From: Mesorhizobium sp. WSM4904
GTDB lineage: Bacteria > Pseudomonadota > Alphaproteobacteria > Rhizobiales > Rhizobiaceae
Length of the DNA: 64,000 nt
Reading direction: 5' to 3'
Assembly (NCBI RefSeq): GCF_029674545.1
Contig: NZ_CP121354.1
Location: 1,240,001 to 1,304,000, forward strand
The notes under the pieces were generated by a model, which saw nothing but the letters and a program-made list of their open reading frames with translations, ran no database searches and had not been told where the DNA came from. Position numbers and translations under genes: made by a program. Shown one piece after another: positions 55,602 through 64,000 of the stretch (position 1 is the stretch's first letter; every line of letters starts with the position of its first letter).

Positions 55602-56354
55602 ATGTATCGTCGTCACCTGATCAAAGGGTTGGTTGCGCTCGGCGCATGCCGGATTTGCGTTCAAGCCGCCCAAGCGACCAGTGCCCATTGGGGGTACACC
55701 GGTCCGGTCGGACCGGAGCACTGGGCTGATCTGGATAAGGAAAATTTCGTATGCTCTGCCGGCACGCAGCAATCGCCGATCAATATCAACAGCGCGGTCA
55801 AGGCGGATATCCCGCATATCGCCATCGGCTGGCACAAGGGCGGCGGCAATATGGTGAACAACGGCCACACCATTCAAATCAATATGCCACAAGGCAGCAC
55901 GCTGACCCGCGGCGATCGTGTCTACGAACTGGTACAGTTCCATTTCCATGCGCCAAGCGAACATCACGTGGCGGGCAAGAGCTTCCCGATGGAGGTGCAT
56001 TTCGTTCACAAGGACACGCAAAGTGGTACTCTGGGCGTGCTGGGCGTCTTTTTAACGCCCGGCGCGACAAATGCCAGCTTTGCTGCCCTTGCTGCGGCCT
56101 TTCCCGAACTGCCGAATGGGGAGGTGACGATCGACGAGGTGAATCCCAACTGGCTTCTGCCAGCCTCGCTTGGCTATTGGACTTATGAGGGCTCACTGAC
56201 GACGCCGCCGTGCACCGAAAACGTCGAGTGGATGGTGGCGATGGAACCGGTTGACGTTGATCCGGCAGACATCCAGCGATTTGCCTCACTCTACCCGTCG
56301 AACGCGCGCCCTATTCATTCACCCAATCGACGCTTCATCCTGCGCCAGAGTTGA
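55602..56354 (+). CDS. Alpha-class carbonic anhydrase, periplasmic
   Basis: It interconverts CO2 and bicarbonate. The 250-residue protein has an N-terminal signal-like stretch (MYRRHLIKGLVALGACRICVQAAQA), then HWGYTGPVGPEHWADL, QSPININ, the zinc histidines in QFHFHAPSEHHVAGKSFPMEVHFVH, and the C-terminal substrate pocket GSLTTPPCTENVEWMV. The chosen start follows AAGAGGAGCAAAAG. M. loti has a symbiotically expressed periplasmic alpha enzyme (CAA1); this is probably its counterpart. It is bracketed by queE and a piece of duplicated queE. Confidence 0.9.
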   Translation: MYRRHLIKGLVALGACRICVQAAQATSAHWGYTGPVGPEHWADLDKENFVCSAGTQQSPININSAVKADIPHIAIGWHKGGGNMVNNGHTIQINMPQGSTLTRGDRVYELVQFHFHAPSEHHVAGKSFPMEVHFVHKDTQSGTLGVLGVFLTPGATNASFAALAAAFPELPNGEVTIDEVNPNWLLPASLGYWTYEGSLTTPPCTENVEWMVAMEPVDVDPADIQRFASLYPSNARPIHSPNRRFILRQS

Positions 56355-56518
56355 GCGCCGCCCCAGCGGTTCCGCACGGTCCAACATTCTTGGCACAAGT
56401 TGGCGCGAAGCCTCCTCTTCCGGTCTGGCGGTCTGACGGCGCTCCCCAAGCTGGCTAGTCTAAATGATAGGGATTCGGTGCCGACACCACTCGTCCCAAA
56501 TACGTCGCGGCGAGGTTT

Positions 56519-56700
56519 GTCTGCAACCCGGCAATCACACGCCGCCCCGCCGTGGTAATGAAGACGTCTCTGTCGAGTCCGACGGAATATGATGCGCATG
56601 GAACCGCTGGTAGAAAAGGTGACCAGCGACAGGTGGTTCGAAGCCCGCGTCTTGCCGCAGCTGCACGTTCTACTCTGGGGTAACAAGAGGGTAGTGTATA
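56519..56700 (+). pseudogene. queE: Partial duplicate of the queE 3' end
   Basis: From CTGCAACCCGGCAATCACAC to GGTAACAAGAGGG this follows 54651-54826 (queE end) with moderate changes and a frameshift (the sequence GACGGAATATGATGCGC lacks bases). It is in the same orientation as queE, with the carbonic anhydrase between, so the two form a direct repeat. Confidence 0.88.
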
Positions 56701-56952
56701 CCTTCTCCTAGCTTCGCCGCCAACTACTCGGTTTTCCGAATTGCTCTCTATATTCTTGAAGACGATGCGTTCGTTAAAGACATGTGCTGCGCACCTGGTG
56801 TAAAAGCTGCTCTCATCATGCAGAGGTCAAGCCAGTCGGGCTCATCCGAGGCTATGGCCGTGAGCACTGTTCAGTTCGGCAGAGAGGGCGCTTTTGTACA
56901 CACTTTGCGATCGTGGCGGCCCCGTGGGCAGATCTGCAAGCTGCCGCGACAC

Positions 56953-57241
56953 TAACCTCTCGAAGCCCGCCCGCCCGCCTTTCGTGCAGCTTCCTCTGAA
57001 CAAAACCACCGCTCGCCCTTCAATAGGTTGATGCGTGTCTCCCAGTAAGATTCCTGTCCAAGAACGTGATAATCTTCTTGCCAGTGTTGTAGCTGATGTT
57101 GCCCTTGATGCCGCAGCCTACCGCGGCGGGACCAAACTCAATGGCAAGCAGGCCGGCTAGGATCGTGCAGCCAGTCGCGAGCCTCGCCCACAACGGGGTC
57201 TCACGCGCATGAGGGCGCCGACCATGGGTTCGGCGGTTCAT
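56953..57241 (-). pseudogene. Frameshifted secreted small-domain protein (GNIS...YHVPGQ family)
   Basis: Minus strand: MNRRTHGRRPHARETPLWARLATGCTILAGLLAIEFGPA gives a membrane/signal segment; then CGIKGNISYNTGKKI and, after a shift of frame, YHVLGQESYWETRINLLKGERWFCSEEAARKAGGRA. This is the short cysteine-containing domain found at the end of many rhizobial secreted or nuclease-like proteins. A single frameshift breaks it, unless it is an error in the read sequence. Confidence 0.65.
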
Positions 57242-57599
57242 ACGCGTATAACACGTATCTTTCTGAAAAAATCAATGCTCTCGGCTAAGCTACTGAATTA
57301 TTTGGCTTCCATATAGCGCGTCGGCGGAACCAACTTGTAGACGGGCTATGAAAGGTTAAGCGCGGATGTCTATCGGCCGCCGGCGTTCCCGCTCTGTAAG
57401 CCTGCCTGAACTACCCGCGCCGCGGTCAAGCCCCAGGCTCCTGCTCATCCAGCGACCGCCCGATCAATGGCAGGCTGGAAAGACAAGAGCCGATGTCTTC
57501 CGATGGTCTCGCCATCAGCTTTGGGCTAACTTCCCCATTCTCCCGCTTCGAGCTCGACACACGGCGGTTTGGATGGCGCACGACAATCTGTGTCGGCTT
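57242..57599. other. Upstream region of nifH
   Basis: No gene is recognised; the open frames here are short and overlap the nifH regulatory region. Confidence 0.45.
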
Positions 57600-57615
57600 T
57601 GTCGTGTCCGTGACA
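57600..57615. promoter_or_regulatory. NifA upstream activator site of nifHDKEN
   Basis: TGT-CGTGTCCGTG-ACA is an exact TGT-N10-ACA about 100 bases before the nifH promoter. Confidence 0.85.
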
Positions 57616-57705
57616 GACGCCTGAAAGGCCCGTTCGCGCGTTTTGCCGCCGTCTAAGCGGCTGGAATTTAATGACAAAGTTTCTTCTGGGATCGGCCGAT
57701 CACGC

Positions 57706-57721
57706 TGGTACGCTTTTTGCG
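57706..57721 (+). promoter_or_regulatory. Sigma-54 promoter of nifHDKEN
   Basis: TGGTACG, CTTT, TTGCG fits -24/-12 with right spacing. The leader to nifH is about 75 bases and ends in GAACGAAGGAAGGAAAG. Confidence 0.85.
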
Positions 57722-57787
57722 ATGCTTGGTGTGAGGCGGCACGAGCTGCCTATCGGCACTTGTGTCGCGGGCAGTCGCGATAATTAG

Positions 57788-58702
<915 letters not shown>

Positions 58703-58789
58703 TGACATTAGCGCTGCCATGAATCGGCGCGCCTTGCAGAGAACGGCGCCTATTCTTTGAGGCGTCACCCAACCTTGAAAGGGGGACTC

Positions 58790-60292
58790 ATGAGCCGGGA
58801 ATACGAGAATGACGGTGCTCTTCATGCGAAGCTTATCGAAGAGGTGCTGTCGCATTATCCCGACAAGGCGGCGAAGCGCCGCAAGAAGCACCTCAACGTC
58901 GCAAAGAGCGGCAACGAGGCTGGCGGGGAAAGCGAGGTCCTTTCCGAATGCGACGTCAAATCGAACATCAAGTCCATTCCCGGGGTGATGACGATTCGCG
59001 GCTGTGCATATGCTGGTTCGAAAGGCGTGGTGTGGGGGCCAGTCAAGGATATGGTCCATATCTCGCACGGCCCGGTCGGCTGCGGCCAATATTCTTGGTC
59101 GCAGCGCCGCAACTACTACGTCGGTACAACGGGCGTCGACACGTTCGGGACAATGCAGTTCACCTCCGATTTCCAGGAGAAGGACATCGTCTTCGGCGGC
59201 GACAAGAAGCTGGAACAGATCATTGACGAGATTGAAGTCTTGTTTCCGCTCAACAACGGCATCACCGTGCAGTCCGAATGCCCTATCGGCCTGATTGGCG
59301 ATGACACCGAGGCCGTTTCTCGCAAAAAGACCAAGGAGTATGACAAGACGATCGTGCCGGTACGCTGCGAGGGCTTCCGCGGCGTCTCGCAGTCGCTTGG
59401 CCACCACATCGCCAATGATGCAATCCGGGATTGGGTCTTCGACAAAAAGGATGTCAAGTTCGAGGCCGGCCCCTACGACGTCAACGTCATCGGCGACTAC
59501 AATATCGGCGGCGATGCCTGGGCCTCGCGCATACTGCTTGAGGAGATAGGGCTGCGCGTGGTTGGCAACTGGTCGGGTGACGCCACACTCGCAGAGATCG
59601 AGCGCGCCCCGAAGGCTAAGCTCAATCTTATCCACTGCTACCGGTCGATGAATTACATCTGTCGGCATATGGAGGAAAAGTATGGCGTCGCCTGGATGGA
59701 GTACAATTTCTTCGGTCCCTCCCAGATCGAAGCCTCTCTGCGCAACATAGCCAAGCATTTTGGGCCGGAAATCGAGGAGAAGACCGAAAAGGTCATTGCC
59801 AAGTACAGGCCGCTTGTTGATGCGGTCATCGCCAAGTACCTGTCGCGCCTGGAAGGAAATACCGTGATGCTCTATGTCGGCGGCCTGCGCCCCCGCCACG
59901 TCGTCACGGCCTACGAGGACCTCGGCATGGTCATCGTGGGCACCGGCTATGAATTCGCCCACAGCGACGACTATCAGCGCACCGGCCACTACGTGAAGAA
60001 CGGCACGCTGATCTACGATGACGTGACCGGCTATGAGTTGGAGAAATTCATCGAAGGGATTCGCCCAAATCTGGTCGGCTCGGGAATCAAAGAAAAATAC
60101 CCGGTGCAGAAGATGGGCATACCGTTCCGCCAGATGCATTCCTGGGATTATTCAGGCCCGTATCACGGCTACGACGGCTTTGCCATTTTCGCACGTGATG
60201 TGGATCTCGCCATTAACAACCCGGTCTGGGACCTATTCCACGCGCCTTGGAAAAGAAGCCGGGGCGATGAGCGGGCGATGGCTGCCGAATAA
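58790..60292 (+). CDS. nifD: NifD, nitrogenase MoFe protein alpha chain
   Basis: NifD holds the FeMo-cofactor. The 500-residue product begins [36 protein letters not shown]-cluster cysteines are in [24 protein letters not shown] and [12 protein letters not shown], the cofactor cysteine in [11 protein letters not shown] and the cofactor histidine in [20 protein letters not shown] chose the ATG behind GAAAGGGGG rather than a frame extended by 11 codons. It lies 87 bases after nifH. Confidence 0.97.
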   Translation: MSREYENDGALHAKLIEEVLSHYPDKAAKRRKKHLNVAKSGNEAGGESEVLSECDVKSNIKSIPGVMTIRGCAYAGSKGVVWGPVKDMVHISHGPVGCGQYSWSQRRNYYVGTTGVDTFGTMQFTSDFQEKDIVFGGDKKLEQIIDEIEVLFPLNNGITVQSECPIGLIGDDTEAVSRKKTKEYDKTIVPVRCEGFRGVSQSLGHHIANDAIRDWVFDKKDVKFEAGPYDVNVIGDYNIGGDAWASRILLEEIGLRVVGNWSGDATLAEIERAPKAKLNLIHCYRSMNYICRHMEEKYGVAWMEYNFFGPSQIEASLRNIAKHFGPEIEEKTEKVIAKYRPLVDAVIAKYLSRLEGNTVMLYVGGLRPRHVVTAYEDLGMVIVGTGYEFAHSDDYQRTGHYVKNGTLIYDDVTGYELEKFIEGIRPNLVGSGIKEKYPVQKMGIPFRQMHSWDYSGPYHGYDGFAIFARDVDLAINNPVWDLFHAPWKRSRGDERAMAAE

Positions 60293-60421
60293 ACATTTGC
60301 TTCAGCCCCAGTCTCCCACTGAGACGGTGAACTCCCGCGGCCTCTGATCCGCCGGAGCCTGGAACGTCTTGACGTCCTGAGCTGCCGTCCCGCGCAGCCA
60401 GATGCAAAAGAGGTAATCATC

Positions 60422-61963
60422 ATGCCGCAGTCGGCTGAAAAAATTCTCGATCACGCTCCCCTGTTCCGCGAGCCGGAATACAGAAAGATGCTCGCTGAGA
60501 AGAAGCTAAACTTCGAATGTCCGCACCCCGATGAAATCGTTTCCGATCAGCGCGATTTCACCCAGACGTGGGAATACCGCGAAAAGAACCTCGCCCGCAA
60601 AGCGCTTGTCGTGAACCCGGCCAAGGCCTGCCAGCCGCTGGGTGCGGTATTCGCTGCCGCCGGCTTCGAGCGAACCATGTCCTTCGTCCACGGCAGCCAA
60701 GGTTGCGTCGCCTATTACCGCTCGCACCTGTCGCGCCATTTCAAGGAGCCTGCCGCGGCGGTCTCCTCCTCAATGACCGAGGATGCGGCGGTGTTTGGCG
60801 GCCTGAAGAACATGGTCGACGGGCTCGCCAACACCTACCAGCTCTACGACCCCAAGATGATTGCCGTGTCGACGACCTGTATGGCAGAGGTCATTGGCGA
60901 CGACCTGCACAGCTTCATCCAGAACGCCAAGGACGAAGATTCAGTCCCGCGCGACTTCGACGTGCCCTTTGCCCACACCCCGGCCTTCGTTGGCAGTCAT
61001 GTCGACGGCTATGACAACATGGTCAAAGGCATTTTGGAGCACTTCTGGAAAGGTCAGGAGCGTACGCAAATCGAAGGAACCATCAACATCATTCCGGGCT
61101 TCGACGGCTTCTGCGTCGGCAACAACCGGGAGCTCAAGCGCCTGCTCGATGTAATGGGCGTGTCCTATACATTGATCCAGGATGCCTCTGACCAGTTCGA
61201 TACGCCTTCGGACGGTGAATACCGCATGTATGACGGGGGCACGAAGATCAACGAGGTGAAGAAGGCCCTCAACGCCGAGGCAACGCTTTCGCTGCAGCAT
61301 CACAACACCCGAAAGACACTGGGCTATTGCGAGGAGGTCGGGCAGGCGACGGCCTCGTTCCACTATCCGCTCGGCGTTCAGGCGACGGACGAATTCCTGA
61401 TGGAGGTCGCGGCGATTTCCGGCAAGGAGATTCCCGAGGCAATTCGCCTCGAGCGCGGCCGACTGGTAGACGCCATGGCGGACAGCCAATCCTGGCTGCA
61501 TGGTAAGAAATACGCCATCTACGGTGATCCCGACTTCGTTCACGCAATGGCCCGCTTTGTCATGGAGACCGGCGGCGAGCCAACCCATTGCCTCGCCACC
61601 AATGGCACCTCGGCATGGGAAGCCGATTTGAAGAAGCTGCTAGCATCCTCGCCTTTCGGCAAGGCTGCCCAGGTTTGGGCGGGCAAGGACCTGTGGGCGC
61701 TGCGCTCGCTGCTCTTTACCGAGCCGGTGGACCTTTTGATCGGCAATTCCTACGGCAAGTACCTGGAGCGCGACACCGGAACGCCGCTGATCCGGCTGAT
61801 GTTTCCGATCTTCGATCGGCACCATCATCACCGCTTTGCGCTCTTTGGCTACCAGGGCGCGTTGCGCGTGCTGACGACGATCCTCGACAAGATCTTCGAC
61901 AAACTCGATCGCGAGACGAGCGAGACGGGTGTGACGGATTATTCCTATGACCTCACGCGCTAA
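60422..61963 (+). CDS. nifK: NifK, nitrogenase MoFe protein beta chain
   Basis: NifK with NifD forms the alpha2-beta2 MoFe protein. The 513 residues contain the P-cluster cysteines in [29 protein letters not shown] and [12 protein letters not shown], and the C-terminal [18 protein letters not shown]. It starts behind AAAGAGGTAATC, 129 bases after nifD. Confidence 0.97.
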   Translation: MPQSAEKILDHAPLFREPEYRKMLAEKKLNFECPHPDEIVSDQRDFTQTWEYREKNLARKALVVNPAKACQPLGAVFAAAGFERTMSFVHGSQGCVAYYRSHLSRHFKEPAAAVSSSMTEDAAVFGGLKNMVDGLANTYQLYDPKMIAVSTTCMAEVIGDDLHSFIQNAKDEDSVPRDFDVPFAHTPAFVGSHVDGYDNMVKGILEHFWKGQERTQIEGTINIIPGFDGFCVGNNRELKRLLDVMGVSYTLIQDASDQFDTPSDGEYRMYDGGTKINEVKKALNAEATLSLQHHNTRKTLGYCEEVGQATASFHYPLGVQATDEFLMEVAAISGKEIPEAIRLERGRLVDAMADSQSWLHGKKYAIYGDPDFVHAMARFVMETGGEPTHCLATNGTSAWEADLKKLLASSPFGKAAQVWAGKDLWALRSLLFTEPVDLLIGNSYGKYLERDTGTPLIRLMFPIFDRHHHHRFALFGYQGALRVLTTILDKIFDKLDRETSETGVTDYSYDLTR

Positions 61964-62024
61964 GAGCCGTGGCCGGCTTTTCGCCGAGGCCATTCCTTGC
62001 CCAATGGACTGGGGAGGCTGAGCG

Positions 62025-63509
62025 ATGTCCTCCCTCAGCGCCAAAATCAAGGACGCCTTCGATGAGCCCGCCTGCGATAAGAACCGTGGCAAAGATGCCA
62101 AGGCGCGCAAGGAGGGCTGCTCGAAGTCGCTGACACCAGGGGCGGCAGCCGGCGGCTGCGCCTTTGACGGAGCCAAGATCGTCCTGCAGCCGATCACCGA
62201 CGTTGCGCATCTGGTCCATGCGCCGCTCGCCTGCGAGGGCAATTCTTGGGACAACCGTGGTGCGGTTTCGTCAGGGCCGACCTTGTGGCGGACAAGCTTC
62301 ACGACCGACCTCACCGAACTCGACCTGGTGATGGGGCAGGGCGAGCGGAAACTCTTCAAGGCGATCCGCGAGATCAAGCACACATACGCGCCGCCGGCGA
62401 TCTTCGTCTACTCAACTTGCGTAACGGCGCTGATCGGTGACGACATCGAGGCCGTGTGCAAACGCGCCACGGAAAAGTTCGGTTTGGCCGTGGTGCCGAT
62501 CAATGCGCCTGGCCTGGCAGGCTCCAAGAACCTCGGCAACAAGCTCGCCGCCGAGGCGTTGCTCGATCATGTCATCGGCACGGTCGAACCCGACGACCCC
62601 GGGCCCTACGACATCAACATCCTTGGCGAATTCAACCTCTCGGGCGAATTCTGGCTTGTAAAGCCGCTCCTCGATCGGCTCGGCATCCGGGTGCGCGCCT
62701 GCATTCCCGGCGATGCGCGTTACCGCGACATTGCTTCCGCGCACCGCGCCCGGGCGGCAATGATCGTGTGCTCGACCGCGCTGATCAGTCTTGCCCGCAA
62801 GATGGAGGAGCGCTGGGACATCCCGTTCTTCGAGGGCTCCTTCTATGGCATCTCCGACACATCGCAAGCTCTTCGCAACCTTGTCAGGCTGCTGGTGAGG
62901 AAGGGCGCCGATCCGGAGATCCTCGAGCGCACGGAGACGCTGATCGCGCAGCAGGAGGCGATCGCGTGGAAGAAACTCGAATCCTACCGGCAAAGGCTCC
63001 AAGGCAAGCGCGTGCTGCTCAACACAGGCGGTGTGAAGTCCTGGTCGGTTGTCCGTGCGCTGATGGAGATCGGAATCGAGATCGTCGGCACCTCGGTCAA
63101 GAAATCTACGGTGCAGGACAAGGAGCGCATCAAACAAGTTCTCAAGCACGACAAGCATATGTTCGAATACATGGCTGCGCGCGAGCTGTACGCCATGCTC
63201 TCTGAACACAGGGCCGATATCATGCTGTCGGGCGGTCGCACGCAATTCATTGCGCTCAAGGCCAAGACGCCCTGGCTCGATATCAACCAGGAGCGCCAGC
63301 ACCCTTATGCCGGCTATGCCGGCATGGTGGAACTCGTACGCCAGATCGACCTCGCCATTCACAATCCGGTCTGGTCTCAGGTGCGCCAGCCGGCCCCGTG
63401 GGATTGCCAGCCTGATCTAAAAGACGAACTGCCATGCACGAAGAAGGAGTCCGGGCACCTGTTCGATGAATTCGCCGGCGCGACGGCACACGAGTTCAGC
63501 GAGTGTTGA
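62025..63509 (+). CDS. nifE: NifE, FeMo-cofactor scaffold alpha-like chain
   Basis: NifE pairs with NifN as the scaffold on which NifB-co is matured. The 494 residues match NifD in fold and carry KSLTPGAAAGGCAFDGAKIVLQPITDVAHLVHAPLACEGNSWDNRG, STCVTALIGDDI and DINQERQHPYAGYAGMVELVRQIDLAIHNPVW. It starts 61 bases after nifK and is followed by nifN after 8 bases. Confidence 0.96.
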   Translation: MSSLSAKIKDAFDEPACDKNRGKDAKARKEGCSKSLTPGAAAGGCAFDGAKIVLQPITDVAHLVHAPLACEGNSWDNRGAVSSGPTLWRTSFTTDLTELDLVMGQGERKLFKAIREIKHTYAPPAIFVYSTCVTALIGDDIEAVCKRATEKFGLAVVPINAPGLAGSKNLGNKLAAEALLDHVIGTVEPDDPGPYDINILGEFNLSGEFWLVKPLLDRLGIRVRACIPGDARYRDIASAHRARAAMIVCSTALISLARKMEERWDIPFFEGSFYGISDTSQALRNLVRLLVRKGADPEILERTETLIAQQEAIAWKKLESYRQRLQGKRVLLNTGGVKSWSVVRALMEIGIEIVGTSVKKSTVQDKERIKQVLKHDKHMFEYMAARELYAMLSEHRADIMLSGGRTQFIALKAKTPWLDINQERQHPYAGYAGMVELVRQIDLAIHNPVWSQVRQPAPWDCQPDLKDELPCTKKESGHLFDEFAGATAHEFSEC

Positions 63510-63517
63510 GGCGACCG

Positions 63518-64000
63518 ATGGCCCGCATCCTTCCCCAGACCAAATCCGCGGCGGTGAACCCGCTGAAGTCGTCGCAGCCGCTGGGTGCCGCCTTTGCCTT
63601 TCTTGGGGTCGACGGCGCGATGCCGCTGTTCCACGGCAGCCAGGGATGCACAAGCTTCGCGCTCGTGCTCTTCGTACGGCACTTCAAAGAAACGATTCCA
63701 TTGCAGACAACAGCGATGGATGAGGTGGCGACCATCCTCGGCGCTGCCGACCATCTTGAAGAAGCCATCCTCAACCTCAAGAACCGCACGAAGCCAAAGC
63801 TGATCGGGGTGTGCACGACCGCGCTGGTGGAGACGCGTGGCGAAGATTGCGCGAGTGATATTGCGAACATCAAGCTGAAGCACACGCAAGAGCTTGCGGG
63901 TACGGAGGTCGTGCTGGCCAACACGCCGGATTTTGACGGCGCGATCGAAGAGGGCTGGGCCAAGGCAGTCACCGCAATGATCAAAGGGATTACAGGCTCG
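63518..64000 (+). CDS. nifN: NifN, scaffold beta-like chain (cut by the window end)
   Basis: The first 161 residues are present: MARILPQTKSAAVNPLKSSQPLGAAFAFLGVDGAMPLFHGSQGCTSFALVLFVRHFKETIPLQTTAMDEVATILGAADHLEEAI and GVCTTALVETRGED, typical for NifN. It completes the NifEN scaffold. The reading frame is open to the last base, so the gene continues beyond the window. Confidence 0.95.
   Translation, partial: MARILPQTKSAAVNPLKSSQPLGAAFAFLGVDGAMPLFHGSQGCTSFALVLFVRHFKETIPLQTTAMDEVATILGAADHLEEAILNLKNRTKPKLIGVCTTALVETRGEDCASDIANIKLKHTQELAGTEVVLANTPDFDGAIEEGWAKAVTAMIKGITGS

Overview
The window reads as a piece of a Mesorhizobium-type symbiosis island (or symbiotic plasmid) from an alphaproteobacterial rhizobium. 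It carries nodulation genes (nodABC, nodIJ, nodH, two nodFE pairs, nodL, nodD), nitrogen-fixation genes (nifA, nifB, fdxN, nifZ, nifT, fixABCX, nifW, nifS, iscA, nifQ, nifHDKEN) and a second sigma-54 gene. These are separated by long non-coding stretches full of decayed genes and insertion sequences, as is usual for such islands. No rRNA, tRNA, phage, CRISPR or conjugation genes were seen. Species is not identifiable from reading alone. Family names and literature comparisons are from memory and were not checked by search.

Layout. 1-12 kb: nodFE copy 1 behind a nod box flanked by nodD and nodA relics; nodA-nodB-nodC, nodI-nodJ and nodH behind a second nod box; dctA with a sigma-54 promoter; a LacI/GalR regulator. 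12-21 kb: a TIM-barrel isomerase-like gene, the one intact nodD with a divergent nod box, an IS481 relic split by an IS110-family element, nodFE copy 2, a short nifA and nodL. 21.7-33.3 kb (mostly minus strand): a SIR2-like gene, nifT, nifZ, fdxN, nifB, a nifA relic, an alpha/beta hydrolase, fixXCBA, nifW, nifS, a nifU relic and iscA. 33.3-36.4 kb: a nifH-like promoter leading to a small ORF and a heme-handling gene, then an MFS transporter. 37.6-45.5 kb: a P450, ferredoxin-NTF2 fusion, double SDR, flavin monooxygenase and nifQ operon with a NifA site and sigma-54 promoter, followed by convergent rpoN2 and prxS. 46.5-52.7 kb: an asnB relic, IS481, an IS21 relic, an aminotransferase plus flavin monooxygenase pair, and an IS3 element nested in an IS630 relic. 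53-57.2 kb: queCDE, an alpha carbonic anhydrase and a partial queE duplication. 57.6-64 kb: nifHDKEN, cut off inside nifN.

How it fits together. NodD bound at nod boxes should drive synthesis (nodABC), decoration (nodFE acyl chain, nodL O-acetyl, nodH sulfate) and export (nodIJ) of a lipochitooligosaccharide. Later, the short NifA with sigma-54 should switch on nifB, fixABCX, iscA-nifS, nifHDKEN, the P450-nifQ operon and probably the heme gene through the TGT-N10-ACA and -24/-12 sites listed. The nifA leader shares a two-dyad composite element with the TIM-barrel gene next to the LacI/GalR gene, which suggests that this regulator (comparable to FixV of M. loti R7A) controls nifA. The most interesting points are that shared composite element, the mosaic divergence between the two NodE copies, the NifA-type promoter on an uncharacterised P450/monooxygenase operon, and the reuse of a nifH-type promoter at the heme gene.
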